This document shows positions 32,812 to 42,778 of a stretch of DNA of 64,000 nt, one piece after another. Each line of letters opens with the position of its first letter. The stretch's first letter is position 1. The DNA comes from Halorubrum xinjiangense. GTDB taxonomy: Archaea; Halobacteriota; Halobacteria; Halobacteriales; Haloferacaceae. The notes below the pieces were generated by a model. That model was not told the origin of the DNA. It did not search any database and saw only the letters and a program-made list of their open reading frames with translations. A program made the position numbers and the translations under genes. The stretch is taken from the NCBI RefSeq assembly GCF_900102375.1, contig NZ_FNBO01000003.1:62001-126000 (forward strand), read 5' to 3'.

Positions 32812-33669
32812 ATGCCAGCCCTCCGCTCGATCCGACCGGCCGTTAGCGCCGTCGCCAGGAACCCTGTCCTCGTCGGCGTCTCGGCGCTGTTCGCGCTCGC
32901 ACAGCTCCCGGACCTCCTCGTCGGATCGGCCGCCGATCCGGGACTCTCGGCCGCGGTGTCCGCGGTGACGTTCGGGATACTGATCCTCGTCGTCCCGTTC
33001 TTCCAGGGCGGCCTGCTCGCGATGGCGGACGAGGCGCTCGACGGAGAGGCGCGGCTCGCGACACTCGTCGCCGCGGGGAGGGACCACTACCCGCCGCTGC
33101 TGGTCGCGTACCTCGCGGTCCTCGGCGTGAGCCTCGCGTTCGGCTTCCTCGTCTTCGTGGGGCTGCTCATCGGGATCGCCGGCAATCTCCTCAGCGACCC
33201 GTCCGGGTTCGTCGCCGTCCCCGCCGAGGACGTCACGGTCGTCGCGGTGCTCGCGATCATCGCCGTCGGCCTGTTCGGCGCGTACCTGCTCGTCACCTTC
33301 CTGATCCAGTTTTACGCGCACGCGGTCGTCGTCGACGACGCGGAACTCGTCGCCGCGTTTCGCCGCGGCGTCCGGCTCGTGCGGTCGAACCTCGGCGTGG
33401 CGCTCCTGTACACCGGACTCCTGACCGTCGGCGGCGCGGCGTTCGGCCTCCTCGTCGGCGCCGCGTCGCTGTCGCTCGCGCCGCCGCCGGCGACGGAGTC
33501 CGTCCCGGCGTGGGTTCCGAGCGCCGAGATCGGCGCGCTCGGAACCGTCGGGGTCGGCATCGGGGTGATAGCGGTCACGGGCGTCCTCGGCGCGGTATGG
33601 GCGGCCTACTCCGTGGCGTTCTACCGCGGCCTCTCGGATCGGACGCCTCCACGCGGCCGTCAGGCGTAA
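32812..33669 (+). CDS. Integral membrane protein, function unknown
   Basis: 285 residues, about six membrane segments. It begins MPALRSIRPAVSAVARNPVL, typical of a haloarchaeal family of six-helix proteins of unknown function, and has FFQGGLLAMADEALDGEARL and AFRRGVRLVRSNLGVALLYT between helices. A TATA-like CTTTTACC at about 32780-32787 lies about 28 bp before ATG 32812. It is divergent from the GRASPS-repeat protein and followed by the zinc-ribbon protein at 33694. Confidence 0.82.
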   Translation: MPALRSIRPAVSAVARNPVLVGVSALFALAQLPDLLVGSAADPGLSAAVSAVTFGILILVVPFFQGGLLAMADEALDGEARLATLVAAGRDHYPPLLVAYLAVLGVSLAFGFLVFVGLLIGIAGNLLSDPSGFVAVPAEDVTVVAVLAIIAVGLFGAYLLVTFLIQFYAHAVVVDDAELVAAFRRGVRLVRSNLGVALLYTGLLTVGGAAFGLLVGAASLSLAPPPATESVPAWVPSAEIGALGTVGVGIGVIAVTGVLGAVWAAYSVAFYRGLSDRTPPRGRQA

Positions 33670-33693
33670 CTCGTCGCCGCCCGTACCGCGGGT

Positions 33694-34461
33694 GTGAACA
33701 CCGACGACGGCGGCCATCACGACGCGGCGGTCGACGCGCTGGCGGTCCGGGAGTACGAGCGCGCGGGGAACCGCTACACCCGCGGCGGGCGACGCGTCCT
33801 CGCCGACCCCCGACCGGAGGTCGACCCCTTCGAACCGGACGAGAAAGGGTGGGTCGGGCAGGGACTCCAGCAGCTGCTCGCGGCCGCGGTGGCGTACCGC
33901 GTCGCCGGCCTCGACGGGCGCGCGAGCCGACGCGCGGCCGAGGGGATCGCCGCGGCGCGCGACCTCGAGTCCGCGCTCCGGCGACCGGGACAGGCGGCCT
34001 GTCTCGCGGAGTTCGTCGCGGATTTCCGGGTCGCCGGCGGGCTCGGCGACGCCGAGGCGGCGTACGACGACGCCGCGGAGCGCTATGTGGCCGCCGCCGA
34101 CGAGATCGACTCGCCGCAGGCGCTCGCGACGACGCCCCTCTTCGAGGCCGCGGCCGCGACAATAAAGCAGGTCGCGAGGGGACAGGCGGACGGCGAGATA
34201 GCGATCAAGTGGGAGGACCTTCACGGCCCCGACCCCGACCGACCGGGCGACTTCCTCGCCCACCGCGCCCGAGTTAAAAAGCAGCGGTTCGCGGGATTAA
34301 TCCAGCGTGCGGTCGACGACGGGCACCTCGCGGCGCCCCGGGGAACCACCGAGTACGACAACGACTCACACCGCTGTCCGGACTGCGGGTCGAACCACGT
34401 GAACTGGGCGGGGACCGGGATCCTCTGTCTGCGCTGCTCGCGGCCGACCGAGAGCATTTAA
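33694..34461 (+). CDS. Haloarchaeal protein with C-terminal zinc ribbon, function unknown
   Basis: 255 residues, GTG start. The first 190 residues are mostly helical and Ala/Asp-rich (DALAVREYERAGNRYTRGG, later LEEAAATIKQVARGQADGE-like). The C-terminus has a zinc ribbon CPDCGSNHVNWAGTGILCLRC. This composition is seen in conserved haloarchaeal proteins of unknown role. It follows the membrane protein by 24 bp and precedes the HtpX-like gene by about 32 bp, so the three may form an operon. Confidence 0.8.
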   Translation: MNTDDGGHHDAAVDALAVREYERAGNRYTRGGRRVLADPRPEVDPFEPDEKGWVGQGLQQLLAAAVAYRVAGLDGRASRRAAEGIAAARDLESALRRPGQAACLAEFVADFRVAGGLGDAEAAYDDAAERYVAAADEIDSPQALATTPLFEAAAATIKQVARGQADGEIAIKWEDLHGPDPDRPGDFLAHRARVKKQRFAGLIQRAVDDGHLAAPRGTTEYDNDSHRCPDCGSNHVNWAGTGILCLRCSRPTESI

Positions 34462-34493
34462 CAGCTCGCCTCGAACCGGTGAGTCGACACCCG

Positions 34494-35624
34494 ATGTCGC
34501 CCTCCATTCCCTCCTCCGGGAGCGCCGAGCGATCGCTGTCCCACGACGAGGACGCCGGCCCTCTCGACTCCGGCAGGTCCGACGCACAGCGCGGGCCCGG
34601 CGCGCCCGGGTCCGATCGCGGGCTCCGGATCCGGATGCTCGTCGCGACCGCGCTGGTGGTCGCGCTCCCGTTCGCGTTCGTGTACGCGTTCGTCTTCCTG
34701 ATCAACGCGGTCGGCCTCCCCCTGCTGGAGTGGGCGAACGAGCGCCCCTACACCGGCGAGGTGTACGTCAACCCCGTCTTCCTCGCGGTCGTGGTCCTCG
34801 GCGGCCTCGCGGTCCAGTACCGGTACGGCCCCCGGACCGTGTTGCGCTCGGTCGGCGCCCGCCGCGTCTCCCCCGACGAGTACCCCGAACTCCACGCCGC
34901 GGTGACGCGGCTTGCCGCACAGGCCGACCTGCCCGCCCCGGACGTCGCGGTCAAGCACACGGACCTCCCGAACGCGTTCGCGGTCGGGACGCCCGGCGAC
35001 GGGACCGTCGTCGTCACGACCGGGCTCCTCGACCGGCTCGACGGCGACGAGCTCGACGCGGTGATCGCCCACGAGCTATCGCACCTCGCGAACCGCGACG
35101 CGAGCCTGATGACCGTCGCCTGGGTCCTGCCGACGGTCACCTACTACGTCGCGGTCCTCGCCTTCTACGTCCTCTACGGCCTGTACAACTTCCTCCGGTT
35201 CGGCGGCGGGGGCGGAGGCGGCGACCGCGACGGCCGCGCGCTCCTGGTCGGCCTCGTGGTGATCACGGTCAGCGCACTGCTGACGCTCACCGTCTCCGCG
35301 ATGTTCTGGTTCGGGAGCGTGCTGATCCACCGCGTGCTCTCGCGGTACCGCGAGTACGCGGCAGACCGAGGCGCCGCGGAGATCACCGGGTCGCCCGCCG
35401 CGCTGGCGAGCGCGCTCCGGACCGTCGACGAGGCGATGCCCGAGGTCCCCGACCGGGACCTTCGCGAACTCGACGGCGGCGCGGAGGCGCTCTACCTCGC
35501 CCCGTTGGAGGCCCGGGCGTTCGGCGACAAGGAACTCGTCAGCACGGACGTGTTCCCCGAGACGCACCCGCCGACCCGGGACCGGATCGCGCGGCTCCGC
35601 GAGCTCGCGGGTGAGGAGACGTGA
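34494..35624 (+). CDS. htpX: HtpX-like M48 membrane metalloprotease
   Basis: About 376 residues. The zinc motif HELSH is in DAVIAHELSHLANRDASLMT (about residue 192), the third ligand Glu in REYAADRGAAEI. Membrane segments flank it: two before (about 45-75 and 90-110) and two after, separated by a Gly-rich loop. M48 proteases degrade misfolded membrane proteins. The N-terminal 40 residues are a polar extension. An in-frame GTG at 34479 is an alternative start. The stop overlaps the next gene's GTG (GTGA). Confidence 0.9.
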   Translation: MSPSIPSSGSAERSLSHDEDAGPLDSGRSDAQRGPGAPGSDRGLRIRMLVATALVVALPFAFVYAFVFLINAVGLPLLEWANERPYTGEVYVNPVFLAVVVLGGLAVQYRYGPRTVLRSVGARRVSPDEYPELHAAVTRLAAQADLPAPDVAVKHTDLPNAFAVGTPGDGTVVVTTGLLDRLDGDELDAVIAHELSHLANRDASLMTVAWVLPTVTYYVAVLAFYVLYGLYNFLRFGGGGGGGDRDGRALLVGLVVITVSALLTLTVSAMFWFGSVLIHRVLSRYREYAADRGAAEITGSPAALASALRTVDEAMPEVPDRDLRELDGGAEALYLAPLEARAFGDKELVSTDVFPETHPPTRDRIARLRELAGEET

Positions 35625-36991
35625 CGGACGGCGAGAGCCGGCCCACCCCGCCGACGCCGAGTCGCCGACGCTTCCTCGCGGCCGCCGCGACCGGCCTCGC
35701 GGCGACGACCGCCGGCTGCGGCTACGTCCCCGGCGGCGGCGACCTCGCGTGGGAGGAGTCCCTCCCGGCCGGCGGGCTCGCGTTCGCCTCCGACAGGTGG
35801 TACCGCGCGACGAACGATCGGCTGGTCACCGTCGAGAACCATTCGGGACGCACCTTCGACTTCGAGGACAACGTCTGGCGCGACCTCTCGAACGCGGCCG
35901 TCTCCCTCCTCACCCCGGACGGGGCCGCCCGGGGCGTCGGCGAGACGGAGCGGCAGGTGACCGGCGCCCCCGCGGTCACCGACGGCGCCGCCTTCCTCCC
36001 GGTCGAAGGCGGGCGGCTGACGGCGGTCGACTTGGCGGGCGGCGCGCCGTCTGGGGGTGGGTCGGGCGCGGCCGAACCGGCTGACCGCGACGAGGGACAG
36101 TCGATGGACGACCCGGTCCGCTGGCGAGTCGATGCTGGGTCGCTCCTCGCGGGCGAGGCCGGAGACGACGAAACGACCGAGTCCGGGGACGACGGGGCGG
36201 ACGCGACCGGTTCGTCCCTCCAAGGCGTCCGCGCGAGCGACGCGCTCTCCGTCGCGGTCGGGGCACGCGGTGTCGCGGCGTTCGACGCGCAGACGGGCGA
36301 TCCCGCGTTCTCGGTCCCGGACCTCTGGACCGACGCGGACGGCGGGGGCGGAACCCCGACAGACGCGACTTCGCGGGTCGCGGTCGACGGCGAGACCGTG
36401 TGGGCGCTCATCCCGGAGAGCGCGTCGGCTACCGATGACGACGACGCCGCCGTCGTCGGGTACGACCGGTCGGGCGACGGGCGCGTCGAGCGCCCTGTCG
36501 CCGGCGACAACGAGTGGCTCGTCGCCGTCGGCGGGACCGTCGTGACCGGGGCGCCGGGCGCGTCGCTGACGGGCTACGACCGGAAGCTCGACCGTCGGTT
36601 CTCGCTGGACGTCCGGGCGCCGACCACCCGGCCGAGCGACGTACCGCCCGGCGAGGGGCGACTCTACTACTCTCGCGGCGGGACCGTCACCGCGGTGGAC
36701 GTGGACGCGGAGGAGGTCGCGTTCGAACGGTCCGACCTGCCGTCGGGTCACTTCGCCGCCGACGCGGCTGGGGTGTACGTCGTGACGAACGCCGGCGGCT
36801 TTGGCGACGACGCGGAACCGCGGGCGGTCGCCGTCGACCCGGACGGCGCGGTGCGGTGGCGGGCGCCGCTGCCCGAGGGGATCGAACCGGAGGGGTTGTT
36901 CGCGATCGGGGAGCGTCTGGTCGTCCTCGACTCGGGGCGGGCGTACGGTTTCCATGCCGCAGCCGGCGAGCGGCCGTCGCTGCTCGGGTAG
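35621..36991 (+). CDS. Tat-exported beta-propeller lipoprotein
   Basis: 456 residues, GTG start overlapping the HtpX stop by four bases, so the two are probably translated together. The N-terminus has the twin arginine SRRRFLAAAATGLAATTAGC with lipobox TAGC, so it should be a Tat lipoprotein on the outer face. The rest has PQQ-like repeats of beta strands, for example AVTDGAAFLPVEGGRLTAVD and DGETVWALIPESAS, ending EGLFAIGERLVVLDSGRAYG. A Gly/Asp-rich insertion (about residues 145-205) lies between blades. It may bind sugars or assist envelope assembly. The link with a membrane protease suggests a role in envelope quality control. Confidence 0.82.
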   Translation: MTDGESRPTPPTPSRRRFLAAAATGLAATTAGCGYVPGGGDLAWEESLPAGGLAFASDRWYRATNDRLVTVENHSGRTFDFEDNVWRDLSNAAVSLLTPDGAARGVGETERQVTGAPAVTDGAAFLPVEGGRLTAVDLAGGAPSGGGSGAAEPADRDEGQSMDDPVRWRVDAGSLLAGEAGDDETTESGDDGADATGSSLQGVRASDALSVAVGARGVAAFDAQTGDPAFSVPDLWTDADGGGGTPTDATSRVAVDGETVWALIPESASATDDDDAAVVGYDRSGDGRVERPVAGDNEWLVAVGGTVVTGAPGASLTGYDRKLDRRFSLDVRAPTTRPSDVPPGEGRLYYSRGGTVTAVDVDAEEVAFERSDLPSGHFAADAAGVYVVTNAGGFGDDAEPRAVAVDPDGAVRWRAPLPEGIEPEGLFAIGERLVVLDSGRAYGFHAAAGERPSLLG

Positions 36992-37036
36992 GCAGAACCG
37001 TTTGGTCCAGCTGACGCCGGGAACGCTCCTACTCGG

Positions 37037-37447
37037 TCACTCGTCGTCGTACTCCATCGCGACCGAGTTGATACAGAACCGCTTCCCGGTCGGTTCGGGG
37101 CCGTCGTCGAACACGTGGCCAAGGTGGGAGTCGCAGTTGGCGCACCGGACCTCGGTGCGGCGCATCCCGTGGCTGGTGTCCACCGTCGTCGTCACCGACT
37201 CCTCCTCGGCGGCGTAGAACGCGGGCCAGCCGCAGCCGGACTCGTACTTCGTCTCGGCCTCGAAGAGGACGGTGCCGCAGGCCCGACAGCGGTACTCCCC
37301 GTCGTCGGGGTGGTGGTCGACGTACTCGCCGGAGAACTTCGCCTCCGTGCCGCTCTCGCGGAGGACGCGGTACTCCTCCTTGGAGAGCCGCTCGCGCCAC
37401 TCCTCGTCGGTCAGCTCGCTCGGGTCGCGCTCGTCGATCTCGCTCAT
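37037..37447 (-). CDS. msrB: Peptide-methionine (R)-S-oxide reductase
   Basis: 136 residues. Signature: VLRESGTEAKFSGEYVDHH, two CxxC zinc pairs (CRACG and CANCD), SGCGWPAFYA, and the catalytic end HLGHVFDDGPEPTGKRFCIN with the redox Cys. It repairs methionine-R-sulfoxide in oxidised proteins. ATG 37447 (MSEIDERDPSELTDEEWRER) is a normal start for haloarchaeal MsrB; the longer frame upstream is an artefact of high GC. It diverges from the CDGSH gene. Confidence 0.95.
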   Translation of the reverse strand: MSEIDERDPSELTDEEWRERLSKEEYRVLRESGTEAKFSGEYVDHHPDDGEYRCRACGTVLFEAETKYESGCGWPAFYAAEEESVTTTVDTSHGMRRTEVRCANCDSHLGHVFDDGPEPTGKRFCINSVAMEYDDE

Positions 37448-37555
37448 ACCACCGATACACGCCGCACGGGCAAGGGGGTTGCGGCGGTCGAGGCGACCGC
37501 GACGGCGCGTCGATGCCCACCCAACTGGTTTCACCCTCGCGGCGGATCGGTCCCC

Positions 37556-37792
37556 ATGGCTCGCGAAGTCACGCACGAGGAGCGAGGCCCGGCGGTGCTC
37601 GATGACGACGACAAGGGCGACGACGGCCTGATCTACGTCTGTCAGTGCGGCCTCTCCGACTCGAAGCCGCTCTGTGACGGCTCGCACAACGCGACGACGG
37701 ACGAGCAAGACAGTGCCGTTTATAAATACAAAAATGACGACGCTGACGGCGAGCGCCGCGAGATCGACGAGATCGTTTACGAAGACGAGTAA
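37556..37792 (+). CDS. CDGSH iron-sulfur domain protein
   Basis: 78 residues. The 2Fe-2S signature is YVCQCGLSDSKPLCDGSHNA: three cysteines and one histidine (C-x-C ... C-D-G-S-H). Such small proteins carry electrons or sense redox state. The C-terminus is acidic (DEIVYEDE). It converges with top6A across 22 bp, and its start is about 108 bp from that of msrB, a plausible shared oxidative-stress promoter region. Confidence 0.88.
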   Translation: MAREVTHEERGPAVLDDDDKGDDGLIYVCQCGLSDSKPLCDGSHNATTDEQDSAVYKYKNDDADGERREIDEIVYEDE

Positions 37793-37814
37793 CGGAGCGC
37801 TCTCGACGAAGCCC

Positions 37815-38900
37815 TCAGAGGACCCCCATCTCCCCGAGCCGCTCGGGGAGGTAGGTGTCGGTGACGAAGTCGAGGCCGCGGCTCGCGAGCGACTGCTGTT
37901 CGGACTTCTTCCCGATGTCGAGCTGGAGCTCGATCTGCTCTTCCCAGTAGTCGGTCTGGAACCGCGGATCCTCAAGCTCGGACTCTAAGGCGTTGATGTC
38001 GGAGTCCGAAAGCGGGTCCGAGGGGAGGTCGTACTCGACGATGTCCTCAGGCTGGATCCCGATGAACCGCGCCTCGGGCGTCGCGAGGTACTTCGAGAGG
38101 TGCGCGGACTTGATCGAGCCGTAGGCCACGGAGCCGTAGATGCGGTACGACCAGGGGTCGCCGTCCGTGAACACCACCACGGGGAGGTCAAGCTCGTCGC
38201 GGAAGCGCTTCGTCAACCGGCGCGTGGCGCGGGCGGGCTGGCCGCCGAGGTGGACGACTAAGGCGTCGTGCTCCTCGTCGAAGCCGTTCTCGACGAGCCG
38301 GTCGCGCATGCCGCCGGTCTCCACGCAGAGGACGAACTCGGCGTCGTTGTCGAGGAACTCGATGGTGTCGGGGTTGTTGGGGATCTGGTACCCCCCCTGT
38401 CCGACGTCAAGTTGGCAGTGGATCTCGCGGTCGCCGCGGTTGGTCTGCTCGCGGATCTCCAGCGGGCCCATCACCTTCGCGCCCGACTCCTCCGGGCGCA
38501 TGTGGAAGTCCTCGCGGGTGACGCCGGTGACGATCTCCAAGTCCTCCACGAGGTCGTTCGACTCGTCCTGCGAGGAGAACTGCGCCTCGTTGTTGTCCCA
38601 CGACTCCGAGAGGTAGTACAGCTCACGCAGCGTGGACGAGCGGTCGTCGTCGAGCTGGTTCGCGAGGAACTCGATGGTGTAGGCGGCCTTCAAAAGCTTG
38701 CGCGCGCCCCGCACCGAGTTGGCGCTGCGCGTCGAGGTGCGGTCGCCGTAGGTCCAGACGCCGCTCTCCTCGTCGTACTGGATGTTGCTCTTCGTCCGCG
38801 TCGGGAGCGTCATCTCCGGGATGTTCCCCGCCGCGAACTGGTCGTAGAAATCCGCGGCCAGGTCGATCAGCTCGTCTCGTGCGTCGCTTTCGGTCGTCAT
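37815..38900 (-). CDS. top6A: DNA topoisomerase VI subunit A
   Basis: 361 residues. Catalytic Tyr in [11 protein letters not shown], within the CAP-like DNA-binding domain; the TOPRIM domain has [14 protein letters not shown] and [20 protein letters not shown] with the metal-binding acids. With subunit B it makes an A2B2 type IIB topoisomerase that cuts both strands using ATP and relaxes or decatenates DNA. Length is usual for haloarchaea. It follows top6B with no gap (stop of B at 38901, start of A at 38900). Confidence 0.97.
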   Translation of the reverse strand: MTTESDARDELIDLAADFYDQFAAGNIPEMTLPTRTKSNIQYDEESGVWTYGDRTSTRSANSVRGARKLLKAAYTIEFLANQLDDDRSSTLRELYYLSESWDNNEAQFSSQDESNDLVEDLEIVTGVTREDFHMRPEESGAKVMGPLEIREQTNRGDREIHCQLDVGQGGYQIPNNPDTIEFLDNDAEFVLCVETGGMRDRLVENGFDEEHDALVVHLGGQPARATRRLTKRFRDELDLPVVVFTDGDPWSYRIYGSVAYGSIKSAHLSKYLATPEARFIGIQPEDIVEYDLPSDPLSDSDINALESELEDPRFQTDYWEEQIELQLDIGKKSEQQSLASRGLDFVTDTYLPERLGEMGVL

Positions 38901-41360
38901 TTAGGCGTTCACCGTGAGTTTCTCCGTCTCCACGCCGCCGACGCTGACCTCGAACTCGGGGTCGCCGTCGACCGCGTACGTCAGTTCCCGCTCGTCGCCC
39001 GAGGGGACATCGGGCTTCCACTGGACGAACCACTCGCCGTCCATGTCCACCACCGTCCCGTCCGAAAGGTCGGTCGGCTCCGTCGAGACGATGTCCGTGA
39101 TCTCAAGCTGCTCGTTCACGTCCGAGTGGTTCTCGACGACAAGCGTCACCGTCTCGCCGTTCACCTCGCGCTCGACGCTGACGTTGTTCATGATCCGCGC
39201 CAGGGCCCCGTCGATGTCGGGGCGCGGCCGGCCCGTGACCTCCGAGACCTTGTCGGCCATCTCGGGGAGGATCCGGCCCAGCACGTCCTGTTTCTCCCGA
39301 CGTTGCTGCATCGAGCGCCGCTTGCTGAGATACGACTTCAGCTCGCGGGCGGCCTCGCGGACGGCGAGTTCGATCTCGTCTTCGATCTCCGGGACGTTCG
39401 CCAGCGCGTCTTTCGACTCGCTCGTGAACGGGACGTTCGTGGAGGCGACGTGAATGCTGATGACCGCCGGGCCGTTCGGCATCCCCGAGCCGCCGGGCTG
39501 GTCGAGCCCGTAGTTGCGCCACCCGATCTGCTTTATCACGTCCGTCGTCGCGCAGGCGCCGCGCTGGTAGACAAGGGGGACGCGGTTCGCGAACCGGAGC
39601 AGCTCGACCGACCCCTCGGCCGGAATCTCCCCGCCGTAGGCGATGCCGGCCTCGACGATGAACGGGTCGCCGCCGTGGACGTCGGCGTCGCGGGTCGCCG
39701 CCGCGTAGAAGTCGGCGTCGTACTCTTTCCGTAGCCCGGCCTCGACCAGTTCGGCCGTGATCGGCGCGAGACACCCGGTCGGCGGCGCGAGGATGTCCGT
39801 CGTCCGCATCGCTTCGAGCAGGTCGGCGGCCGCGTCGCGGTCGCCTCCGATCGCCTTCACCTTCGGCGGGTCGTCCGGCACCGTCCGGGCACGCGACCAG
39901 AACGCCTCGACGACGTTCTCGCGGGCCGTCTCGCCGAACGTCGCGTCGTGCTGCTCGGCGACGAAGCCGGCCGCGTCCGCCACGAGGCGTTCGAGGTCGT
40001 CGCGCGTGACGCGGAACGCGTCGCCGTCGAGGTCCTCGAACCGCCGCGCGAGGGCCTCGGCCATCGCCTGAACCGCCTCATCGTCCTTCCGCGTCGACGT
40101 CGCCTCGTCGACGAGGGCGTAAGCGTCGGAGACGAGCGGCGACGCATCGGCGTCGTCGGCGCCGTCACCGCCCTCGCCGGAGTCTGCGTCCTCGTCGCCG
40201 CCGAGCCCCGTCACCGCCCGCCACGCGGCGTCGACCGCGTTCTCGCGGACGGTCCCGCCGAACGTCTTCCCCGTCTCGTCCTCGACCGTCTCCGCGGTGT
40301 TGTCCACGATTTCTGCGACCGCAGAGCGGGTGACCCGGTCGTTGTTTCCGACCGTCTCGGCGACCCCGTCCGCGAAGGCGGTCGTCGCCGCCGCGCCCTT
40401 GTTTGCGACGGCGTCGGCGACCGCGCTCGCGACGTCGCGGTCGTCGTGGGCGCGCGGCGGTGACCACGACAGCTCGCGGCCGTAGTAGACGTCGCGGAAG
40501 TTGTCGATCACGCCGTCGGCGGTCTTCTTGCCGACCCGCGTGAACTCCTCCTGGAGGAAGCCGGAGACGGAGTACGACTCGGTCGCCTCAAGCATCTTGA
40601 TCAGCGCGCCGAGCTCGACGCCGTGCGGGTGCGGGCGGATCTCCTCCGTCTCCGCCGGCAGCTCGTCGGTCGCGCGCTCGAACTTTAGCGGCTCGTCGAG
40701 CCCCGGCTCCCGCAGTTCGAGTCGCGCGTGGGGGTTGACGACCGCGGTGTGTTTCACGTAGTCGTGGAGCTGCTGGCGGGCGCGCATGTTCGCCTCCATC
40801 TCCAGCTCGATCCGCGTGCCGTGAGGGCGGTCCCAGGTGGTCTCCTCGTCGGCCTGGATCTCCGGCTCGTTCGTGTCCGTGTCGATGATGAGCTCGAAGT
40901 ACTGCGCCCGCGACTGGCCCTTCGGGCGCGAGGTGATCTTCGCCGGTTGGCCGGAAGTCAACTGAGAGTACAATACAGCCGCTGAAATTCCGATCCCCTG
41001 CTGACCACGATTTTGTTCACGTTTGTGAAACCTTGAACCATACAGAAGTTTCCCGAACACTTTTGGGAGCTGTTCTTTCGTGATGCCCGGCCCGTTGTCC
41101 TCGATGACGAGCCGGTAGTAGTCGCCCAGCTCCTCGATCTCGATGTAGATGTCGGGGAGGACGCCGGCCTCCTCGGTCGCGTCCAAGGCGTTGTCGACCG
41201 CCTCCTTGACGGCGGTGACGAGCCCGCGGGCGCCCGAGTCGAACCCGAGCATGTGTTTGTTCTTCTCGAAGAACTCGGCGATGGAGATCTCGCGCTGGCC
41301 CTCGGCCAGCTCCTCCGCGATCCCCTCCTCGTCGCCGATCGTCGACTGGAAGGACGTCAT
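38901..41360 (-). CDS. top6B: DNA topoisomerase VI subunit B
   Basis: 819 residues. The N-terminal GHKL ATPase has [29 protein letters not shown] and [20 protein letters not shown]. The helix-two-turns-helix and transducer domains follow, ending with a C-terminal beta domain ([20 protein letters not shown]). Between the ATPase and transducer lies an insertion of about 200 residues not present in the classical Sulfolobus protein (about 530 residues long). The insertion holds a segment repeated twice (about 342-380 and 450-488). A TATA-like TTTTTAG near 41391-41398 precedes ATG 41360. Confidence 0.96.
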   Translation of the reverse strand: MTSFQSTIGDEEGIAEELAEGQREISIAEFFEKNKHMLGFDSGARGLVTAVKEAVDNALDATEEAGVLPDIYIEIEELGDYYRLVIEDNGPGITKEQLPKVFGKLLYGSRFHKREQNRGQQGIGISAAVLYSQLTSGQPAKITSRPKGQSRAQYFELIIDTDTNEPEIQADEETTWDRPHGTRIELEMEANMRARQQLHDYVKHTAVVNPHARLELREPGLDEPLKFERATDELPAETEEIRPHPHGVELGALIKMLEATESYSVSGFLQEEFTRVGKKTADGVIDNFRDVYYGRELSWSPPRAHDDRDVASAVADAVANKGAAATTAFADGVAETVGNNDRVTRSAVAEIVDNTAETVEDETGKTFGGTVRENAVDAAWRAVTGLGGDEDADSGEGGDGADDADASPLVSDAYALVDEATSTRKDDEAVQAMAEALARRFEDLDGDAFRVTRDDLERLVADAAGFVAEQHDATFGETARENVVEAFWSRARTVPDDPPKVKAIGGDRDAAADLLEAMRTTDILAPPTGCLAPITAELVEAGLRKEYDADFYAAATRDADVHGGDPFIVEAGIAYGGEIPAEGSVELLRFANRVPLVYQRGACATTDVIKQIGWRNYGLDQPGGSGMPNGPAVISIHVASTNVPFTSESKDALANVPEIEDEIELAVREAARELKSYLSKRRSMQQRREKQDVLGRILPEMADKVSEVTGRPRPDIDGALARIMNNVSVEREVNGETVTLVVENHSDVNEQLEITDIVSTEPTDLSDGTVVDMDGEWFVQWKPDVPSGDERELTYAVDGDPEFEVSVGGVETEKLTVNA

Positions 41361-41532
41361 TCGGTACTCTTCCCTTTCACCGAGGCACCTAAAAACGCAC
41401 CGCCGGCGCGGTGAAAGTGGATCTCCGCGTCAGACGCCGTCTCGTCCGGGTGTGTGGGTCGCAATCGCGGACGAGGTGTCGTGACGAACGCGGACCGGTG
41501 GTGTCGGCGGTGCCGTCGACCCTCGCGCGTCG

Positions 41533-41563
41533 TTACATTGAAATAATATAAATTAATTGAATA
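41533..41563 (+). promoter_or_regulatory. AT-rich promoter region of the Tat-exported protein
   Basis: GTTACATTGAAATAATATAA followed by ATTAATTGAA is the most AT-rich run in this part of the window. It ends about 55 bp before ATG 41619, leaving room for a short leader with the GGGAGGGAG ribosome binding site at about 41603-41611. Confidence 0.55.
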
Positions 41564-41618
41564 GTGTGTCGCAGTGACGTGGGGGTTACTGACAGCTGTG
41601 ACGGGAGGGAGCACGCAA

Positions 41619-42686
41619 ATGGCAGACGACGACGCGAAAAGCGGGGGGAATCGGGCGGAAAGCACGACCCGGCCGCGGGCGGCGAACCGACGGGCGGTGC
41701 TCAGGGGGGTGGCCGCGACCGGCGCCGCCGTCGTCTGGGGATCGGGGGCAGTCGCGGGCGAACCGGGGCGAGGGAACGCTTCCGCCGGGGCATCCGGCGG
41801 CGGATTCCCGCCGAAGGGAATCACCGAGTACGGTCGGCGCGTCGACCTCGGAAACGGATCGGTGAGGACGTTCACGACGGAGACCCCGTCGGGGGAGCCG
41901 AAGTACCACGGCGTGGAGTTCGACCGGGCGGCACTGGAGGGGTTGCCGGGCGCAGACGCCCTCGCGGCGGCCGACAACCGGGCCGAGACCGACAAGTATC
42001 GCGCCGGCGGGCAGGCGACGAAGGTCCACTTCAAGCAGTCGCTCCAGTTCTTCGTCCCGTTCCCGGACGCCGAGGAGACCCCGTTCACGTTCCTGGGACT
42101 CAACTGGAACCCGGGCGGCCACTTCGGCGGAGCGGGGGCGTGGCTGAAGCCGCACTTCGACATTCACTTCCACATGCTTGACCCCGCGCGGGTCGACGCC
42201 GTCGAGGGACCGCGGCTTCCGCCGTACGACACCGGGAACGGTGAGTACGATCCCGGCAGCCCTGAGCCGGACCCCAACGGAAATGTGGACGAGACGAACT
42301 TCGACTACGACCAGCTTCCCGAAGGGTACACGCGCTCGCCCGACGTGGTCGCCGACCAGCGATACATCACGGACATGGGCGAACACACGGCCCCCGCGGA
42401 CGCGCCGGAGCTGCCGGACGGGCCGGGGGAGCCGGGGACCCCGGAAAACTTCGATAACACGCTCATTCAGGGGTTCGTCGGCGACGCCGAAACCTCTCGG
42501 CTGGCGTTCGTCGAGCCGATGATCACGCGGGATTTCCTCTTAGGCTTCGGCGGGAACGAGACGTACGAGGTCCCGCAGCCGCAGGAGTACCCGCACGACC
42601 GGCAGCACCCGACCGAGTACGGAGTCCGCGACGTTCCGTCGAAGGACACGGTCGCCGTGATGCTTGGGGGATTCGAGCGGGTCTGA
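41619..42686 (+). CDS. Tat-exported histidine-containing protein (TTHB210/DUF5602-like)
   Basis: 355 residues. The N-terminus has a twin-arginine signal, ANRRAVLRGVAATGAAVVWG, with a probable cleavage after AVAG. The mature part includes FLGLNWNPGGHFGGAGAWLK and PHFDIHFHMLDPARVDAVEG; the HFDIHFHM cluster could bind metal and resembles TTHB210/DUF5602 proteins. The tail ends GVRDVPSKDTVAVMLGGFER. ATG 41619 is chosen because a GGGAGGGAG purine run lies eight bases upstream. The protein should act at the cell surface. Its function is unknown. Confidence 0.8.
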   Translation: MADDDAKSGGNRAESTTRPRAANRRAVLRGVAATGAAVVWGSGAVAGEPGRGNASAGASGGGFPPKGITEYGRRVDLGNGSVRTFTTETPSGEPKYHGVEFDRAALEGLPGADALAAADNRAETDKYRAGGQATKVHFKQSLQFFVPFPDAEETPFTFLGLNWNPGGHFGGAGAWLKPHFDIHFHMLDPARVDAVEGPRLPPYDTGNGEYDPGSPEPDPNGNVDETNFDYDQLPEGYTRSPDVVADQRYITDMGEHTAPADAPELPDGPGEPGTPENFDNTLIQGFVGDAETSRLAFVEPMITRDFLLGFGGNETYEVPQPQEYPHDRQHPTEYGVRDVPSKDTVAVMLGGFERV

Positions 42687-42778
42687 TCGGCGATCGGGTC
42701 GCCTCCCTCCGGCGCGGGGTGCCGGGCATCGGTTCGCCCGCCGACAGGTTTCTCCCCGCGACGCCCCTTCGATCGCCC

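Noticed and set aside
31018-34263. A 1081-residue minus-strand frame
   Set aside because: Shadow running across several well-supported genes on both strands.
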